From Cellulomonas edaphi (GTDB lineage: Bacteria > Actinomycetota > Actinomycetes > Actinomycetales > Cellulomonadaceae): a stretch of 64,000 bases of DNA. The notes beneath the pieces were generated by a model. That model did no database searches, was not told the DNA's origin, and was given only the letters and a program-made list of their open reading frames with translations. Location of the stretch: assembly GCF_030362815.1 (NCBI RefSeq), contig NZ_JAUCGR010000001.1:302024-366023 (forward strand), given 5' to 3'. A program made the position numbers and the translations under genes. Shown piece after piece: positions 60,178-64,000 of the stretch (position 1 is its first letter; each line of letters opens with the position of its first letter).

Positions 60178-62112
60178 ATGAGAACAACCAGACTCGCAGC
60201 GGCCACCGCAGCGTCGGCCGCACTCGCGGTGGTCGTGGCGATGGCCACCCCGGCCGCCGCGCACGGCCGGCCCGCCCCGCACGACCCCCAGGCGCAGGTC
60301 TGGGTGACCACCGTCGACCGCGCCGAGCTGCTCCACCAGCGCGCGCCGGTCCCCTTCGAGGCGGGCACGTCCGACCTCACGACGATCGTCGTCGACCCGA
60401 CCCAGCGCTTCCAGACCGTCGACGGTTTCGGCGCCTCGATCACCGACTCCTCGGCGTCCCTGCTGGCGGCCCTGCCGCGCGCCGAGCGGGAGGCGACCAT
60501 GGCCAAGCTGTTCGACCCGCGGCGTGGGATCGGCGTGAGCTTCCTGCGCCAGCCGGTCGGCTCGTCGGACTTCACGGCGGCGAACCAGCACTACACCTTC
60601 GACGACGTGGCGCCCGGTCACACCGACTTCCCGCTCGAGCACTTCAGCATCGCGCACGACGAGAAGCAGGTGCTCCCGCTGCTGCGCCAGGCCAAGCGGC
60701 TCAACCCGGAGCTCACCGTCCTCGCCACGCCGTGGAGCCCGCCGGCCTGGATGAAGACCACGGACTCCCTCGTGGGTGGGCGCCTCAAGGACGACCCGGC
60801 CGTGTACGACGCCTACGCGCGCTACCTCGTGAAGTTCGTCCAGGCGTACGCCCGCGCGGGCGTCCCGGTCGACTACCTGACCGTCCAGAACGAACCGCAG
60901 AACCGCACGCCCAGCGGCTACCCGGGCACGGACATGCCGGTCGCGCAGCAGATCAAGGTCATCGACGCGCTGGGCCCGCTGCTGAAGAAGGCGAGCCCCC
61001 GGACCCGGATCCTCGGCTACGACCACAACTGGCAGACGCACCCCAACGACGCCGCGAACACGCCTCCCGGCGAAGACCCCGGCACCGACTACCCCTACCA
61101 GCTCCTCGACAGCTCGGCCTCGCGGTGGCTCGCCGGCACGGCCTACCACTGCTACTACGGCGACCCCTCGGCGCAGACCGCGCTGCACGACGCCTACCCG
61201 AACAAGGGCATCTGGTTCACCGAGTGCTCCGGCTCGCACGGCGCGACCGACACCCCGGAGCAGATCTTCCGCGGCACGCTCACCTGGCACGCCCGGACGC
61301 TGACCATCGGCGCGACCCGCAACTGGGCGAAGTCGGTGGTCAACTGGAACATCGCCCTGCGCGAGGACGGCGGCCCGCACCTGGGCGGCTGCGACACCTG
61401 CACGGGTCTGGTGACCGTCACCGACGACGGCAGCGTGCGCCCCGACGCGGAGTACTACACGATCGGGCACCTCTCGAAGTTCGTGAAGCCCGGCGCCGTG
61501 CGCATCGGGTCCACGTCCTTCGGGACCACGGGGTGGAACGGGCAGATCATGGACGTCGCGTTCCGGAACCCCGACGGCTCGACGGCCCTCGTGGTGCACA
61601 ACGAGAACGACGACCCGCGCTCCTTCGCGGTGCAGGTGGGGAACCGCTCGTTCGAGTACACGCTGCCCGGCGGCGCCCTGGCCACGTTCACGTGGCCGGC
61701 GTCCCACGCGCTGCGGCCGGCGCTGCACCAGGTCCCGCTGACCGGCGCCACGGCGACGGCGTCGCACGCCGCCTCCGACGCAGCGCTGGCCGTGGACGGC
61801 GACGCCTCCACTCGCTGGTCGAGCGGGACCGCGCAGGCGCCCGGCCAGTACGTGCAGGTGGATCTCGGCCGCGTGACGCCCTTCCGGCAGGTGGCGATCG
61901 ACTCGGGCGACAACCTCGGCGACTACGCGCGCGCGTGGACGCTGACGGCCAGCCGTGACGGACGCACGTGGCACACGCTCGCCAGCGGGTCCGGCACGGG
62001 GCAGCTCACACAGGTGGACGTGCGACACGCGACCGCGCGGTACCTGCGCGTCACGTCCACCGGCACCACGGGCAGCTGGTGGTCGCTGGCAGACCTCCGC
62101 CTCTACCACTGA
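60178..62112 (+). CDS. Secreted GH30 glycoside hydrolase with C-terminal discoidin (CBM32-like) domain
   Basis: 644 residues. A signal peptide ends AAA28. The TIM barrel and side beta-domain of GH30 follow (VDGFGASITDSSASLL opening). The acid/base is Glu239 in TVQNEPQN and the nucleophile Glu349 in WFTECSG. Residues about 520-644 form an F5/8C domain for binding carbohydrate. Clade cannot be fixed; beta-1,6-glucanase or glucosylceramidase-like activity is most likely for this form. GGAGAG precedes ATG 60178. It is divergent from its probable LacI regulator. Confidence 0.93.
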   Translation: MRTTRLAAATAASAALAVVVAMATPAAAHGRPAPHDPQAQVWVTTVDRAELLHQRAPVPFEAGTSDLTTIVVDPTQRFQTVDGFGASITDSSASLLAALPRAEREATMAKLFDPRRGIGVSFLRQPVGSSDFTAANQHYTFDDVAPGHTDFPLEHFSIAHDEKQVLPLLRQAKRLNPELTVLATPWSPPAWMKTTDSLVGGRLKDDPAVYDAYARYLVKFVQAYARAGVPVDYLTVQNEPQNRTPSGYPGTDMPVAQQIKVIDALGPLLKKASPRTRILGYDHNWQTHPNDAANTPPGEDPGTDYPYQLLDSSASRWLAGTAYHCYYGDPSAQTALHDAYPNKGIWFTECSGSHGATDTPEQIFRGTLTWHARTLTIGATRNWAKSVVNWNIALREDGGPHLGGCDTCTGLVTVTDDGSVRPDAEYYTIGHLSKFVKPGAVRIGSTSFGTTGWNGQIMDVAFRNPDGSTALVVHNENDDPRSFAVQVGNRSFEYTLPGGALATFTWPASHALRPALHQVPLTGATATASHAASDAALAVDGDASTRWSSGTAQAPGQYVQVDLGRVTPFRQVAIDSGDNLGDYARAWTLTASRDGRTWHTLASGSGTGQLTQVDVRHATARYLRVTSTGTTGSWWSLADLRLYH

Positions 62113-62119
62113 GCCCGCA

Positions 62120-62151
62120 GGCAGCCGGCGATCGTGAGGTCGCCGGCTGCC
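62120..62151 (+). terminator. Terminator hairpin after GH30
   Basis: GGCAGCCGGCGA (62120-62131) pairs perfectly over 12 bp with TCGCCGGCTGCC (62140-62151), 7 nt past the GH30 stop. Confidence 0.85.
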
Positions 62152-62163
62152 CCGGTTCGCGGG

Positions 62164-62169
62164 CACACT
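62164..62169 (+). promoter_or_regulatory. -10 element of the N-acetyltransferase gene
   Basis: CACACT ends 6 nt before GTG 62176, no Shine-Dalgarno. It lies just past the GH30 terminator. Confidence 0.5.
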
Positions 62170-62175
62170 GCCCAG

Positions 62176-62985
62176 GTGGACGACGAGTGGGGTGCGGACC
62201 GGCTCGACCTCGACGCGTACCTGACGCGGGTGGGGGCGTCGGCCGACAACGACCTCGCCGCGATCCACCGGGCGCAGCTGGGTGCCGTGCCGTTCGAGAA
62301 CCTCGACGTGATGCTCGGCCGCGGCGTGAGCGTGGACCTGCCGGACATCGCGCGCAAGGTGGTCGACGACGGGCGCGGCGGCTACTGCTACGAGCACGCC
62401 CTGCTGCTCGGCGCGGCGCTCGAACTGCTCGGTCACGACGTGGAGCGGCGCCTCGCCCGGATCGGTGACCCCGCCGTGCAGCCACGGCCACGGTCGCACC
62501 TGGTGCTGCTGGTGCGCGAGGGCGGCGAGACGTGGCTCGCCGACACCGGCTTCGGTGGCGGCCTGCTCGAGCCGGTGCCGCTGCGCGACGGCGCGGTGGT
62601 GCAGCAGGGCGCGTGGTCGTTCCGCACCGACCTGGTGGCGGGTGCATGGCGGCTGTCCGAGCGGCGCAGGGGCGAGTGGGTCGCGCTGTACACCGTGCCG
62701 CCGGAGACGACCTACTTCGTGGACGTCGTGGGCGCCAACCACGTGACCTCGACGAGCCCCACCTCGCACTTCACGCACGGAATCCGCGTGCAGCGCAAGG
62801 ACTCCCAGGTGCTGCGCTGGCTGACCGGCCGCGTGCTCCACATCGACTCGCCCGACGAGCCCCTCCTGGAGCGGACCGTCGAGGACGGTGAGCTGGGTCA
62901 GGTCCTCGACGACCTGGGCCTGCACCTCCCGGCGGCGGACGTCACCGCCCTGGTCGCGACCCTTCCGCCCGCCCGGACGGCCTGA
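62176..62985 (+). CDS. Arylamine N-acetyltransferase
   Basis: 269 residues. The Cys-His-Asp triad is Cys71 (GGYCYEHALL), His108 (RSHLVLLV) and Asp123 (LADTGFGG), each within one residue of the usual NAT positions. PFENLDVMLGR is another family mark. It acetylates arylamines or hydrazines with acetyl-CoA in the cytosol; in mycobacteria NAT also touches lipid metabolism. GTG 62176 is chosen by the -10 hexamer and family length. Confidence 0.95.
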   Translation: MDDEWGADRLDLDAYLTRVGASADNDLAAIHRAQLGAVPFENLDVMLGRGVSVDLPDIARKVVDDGRGGYCYEHALLLGAALELLGHDVERRLARIGDPAVQPRPRSHLVLLVREGGETWLADTGFGGGLLEPVPLRDGAVVQQGAWSFRTDLVAGAWRLSERRRGEWVALYTVPPETTYFVDVVGANHVTSTSPTSHFTHGIRVQRKDSQVLRWLTGRVLHIDSPDEPLLERTVEDGELGQVLDDLGLHLPAADVTALVATLPPARTA

Positions 62986-63000
62986 ACCGCGCTCCCGGTC

Positions 63001-63810
63001 TCACGTGAGCGCGTCGTGGTCCCCGCGCGTCCACGCGGCGTGCCTGGCCGCGGAGCGCAGCACCACCGCCGTCGCATCGGCCGGGATCACCCCGTCGAAG
63101 TTGTTGTAGAGCCGGTCGAACGGGCGCCGCGTGACGTGGCGGGCGACGCGCTCGGCAACGGCCCCGGACAGCGGGATGCGGTTGGGGTAGCTGCGCATGA
63201 AGCTGACCGACGTCCGGTCGGGGTTGGCGAAGAGGGTGTCGCCGCTCAGCAGCACGCCCCGCCCCTGCGCCCCGGCCGCCCAGTGCACCACCGCGCTGCC
63301 GGGGAAGTGCCCGCCCGGCTGGGAGAGCATCACGCCGGGCAGGATCTCCAGGTCGCCCTGCCAGGCGGCGATCACCGGGTCCTCGCGTGCCACCCAGTGC
63401 CGGTCCGGCTCAGCGACCAGCACCGGGACGTCCCCCAGCGCGTGCGACCACTCCACCTGCACGCCGAACATGTGCGGGTGGCTCGCGACCACCGCCGTGA
63501 CCTCCCCGAGCGCACGCACGGCGGCGACCGCCTCGTCGTCCACGTAGCCGAGCGGGTCCCACAGCAGGAGCCCGGCGGGGGTGCGCACGACCTTCGACTC
63601 CTGCCCGATGCCGACCCCGGGGCTGGCGTGCAGCGCGAACAGGTCGGGCTCGAGCTCACGCACCGCGATCCGCACGCCCGCGTGGTGCAGCTCGGCCAGC
63701 GTGGTCCACGCCTGTCCCGAGGCGGGCACCCACTGCCGCTCGTCCGCGCAGATCGCGCAGACGTCGGGCTGCTCGTCGTGCTCGACCGCGCAGGTCGCAC
63801 AGATCCACAT
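63001..63810 (-). CDS. Metallo-beta-lactamase-fold protein with N-terminal zinc ribbon
   Basis: 269 residues. Two CxxC pairs (Cys4/Cys7 and Cys18/Cys21) form a rubredoxin-like zinc ribbon. The following domain resembles an MBL fold but with a weakened metal site: the usual HxHxDH reads HPHMFG, while GGHFPGSAVVHW and LLSGDTLF keep later His and Asp. So hydrolase activity is not certain. CACGCT (63823-63818) ends 7 nt before ATG 63810. Confidence 0.88.
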   Translation of the reverse strand: MWICATCAVEHDEQPDVCAICADERQWVPASGQAWTTLAELHHAGVRIAVRELEPDLFALHASPGVGIGQESKVVRTPAGLLLWDPLGYVDDEAVAAVRALGEVTAVVASHPHMFGVQVEWSHALGDVPVLVAEPDRHWVAREDPVIAAWQGDLEILPGVMLSQPGGHFPGSAVVHWAAGAQGRGVLLSGDTLFANPDRTSVSFMRSYPNRIPLSGAVAERVARHVTRRPFDRLYNNFDGVIPADATAVVLRSAARHAAWTRGDHDALT

Positions 63811-63851
63811 GCACCCGAGCGTGCCGTCGTGATCAGGACGGGGCAAGCCCG

Positions 63852-64000
63852 TCAGGCGACGACGAGCAGCTCGCGCGGGCTGTCGTTCAGCCGCAGGGCG
63901 CGCTGCGGGTGCCCGGGCGGGAACGCGACGACGATGTCCTCGATCCGCACGCCGAACCGGCCGGGCAGGTAGATGCCGGGCTCGACGCTGAAGCACATGC
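63852..64000 (-). CDS. M24 family aminopeptidase P (Xaa-Pro peptidase), C-terminal end only
   Basis: The last 48 residues are visible, running off the window's right edge. [20 protein letters not shown] matches the end of the pita-bread fold of M24 peptidases, with metal-ligand Glu residues in VEPG and RIED. It would remove an N-terminal residue before proline. It is upstream of the MBL gene on the same strand, 41 nt apart. Confidence 0.9.
   Translation of the reverse strand, partial: MCFSVEPGIYLPGRFGVRIEDIVVAFPPGHPQRALRLNDSPRELLVVA

Noticed and set aside
60154-62925. 923-codon open frame on the minus strand
   Set aside because: It is antisense to GH30 and the N-acetyltransferase; no recognisable domain.

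Overview
The window is a chromosomal segment of a very GC-rich Actinomycetota bacterium, most likely a Cellulomonadaceae member such as Cellulomonas. This rests on codon use, on actinobacterial families (RskA-type anti-sigma factor, DUF6458, CsoR, an actinobacterial hem operon, MoxR/DUF58/DUF4129, CopD-CtaG fusion, YcnI) and on a large secreted GH87 enzyme. The taxon is inference, since no rRNA gene is present. No tRNA, rRNA, CRISPR array, transposase or prophage was seen.

Layout. 1-4.7 kb: the end of an ECF sigma factor with its anti-sigma factor, a DUF6458 membrane protein, an S9 peptidase and an AbiEi/DUF559 protein flanked by short repeats. 4.9-9.1 kb (minus strand): a copper cassette (CopD-CtaG, CopC, YcnI) and a membrane protein. 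9.3-12 kb: an MFS exporter, a Rieske lipoprotein and a small membrane protein. 12-15.7 kb: E2, E1-beta and E1-alpha of a 2-oxoacid dehydrogenase behind tandem palindromes, followed by 0.7 kb of repeats. 16.4-23.7 kb: an aminotransferase, a holin-like protein, a hydrolase module and a MoxR-DUF58 operon. 23.9-34.4 kb: purB, an unknown protein, hemA and the divergent run hemE-hemY-hemC-hemD-hemB-hemL. 34.5-40.6 kb: RDD and TauE proteins, an Rrf2 regulator, csoR-copZ-copA and a CPBP protease. 40.7-46.1 kb: HdeD, a pseudokinase-flippase membrane protein, a SHOCT protein, a c-di-GMP-I riboswitch ahead of a 43-codon ORF, CsbD and an acyltransferase. 46.4-62.1 kb: secreted carbohydrate-active proteins (GH87, a beta-helix protein, GH30) interleaved with an epimerase, a PBP, reductases and DNA-binding regulators. 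62.2-64 kb: an arylamine N-acetyltransferase, an MBL-fold protein and the end of an M24 peptidase.

How the genes work together. Two separate loci handle copper: periplasmic CopC/YcnI/CopD, and cytosolic CsoR/CopZ/CopA with a textbook CsoR palindrome. The hem genes run from glutamyl-tRNA to coproporphyrin or protoporphyrin, lacking only the ferrochelatase end. GH87 (alpha-1,3-glucanase) and GH30 (probable beta-glucanase), both with carbohydrate-binding discoidin domains, suggest attack on fungal or microbial glucans.

The most notable signals are the riboswitch-controlled mini-gene (44.73-45.06 kb), an 81-bp repeat able to form alternative hairpins (16.05-16.29 kb), and about sixteen genes whose start codon lies 6-7 nt after a -10-like hexamer with no Shine-Dalgarno, which is the signature of leaderless mRNAs.
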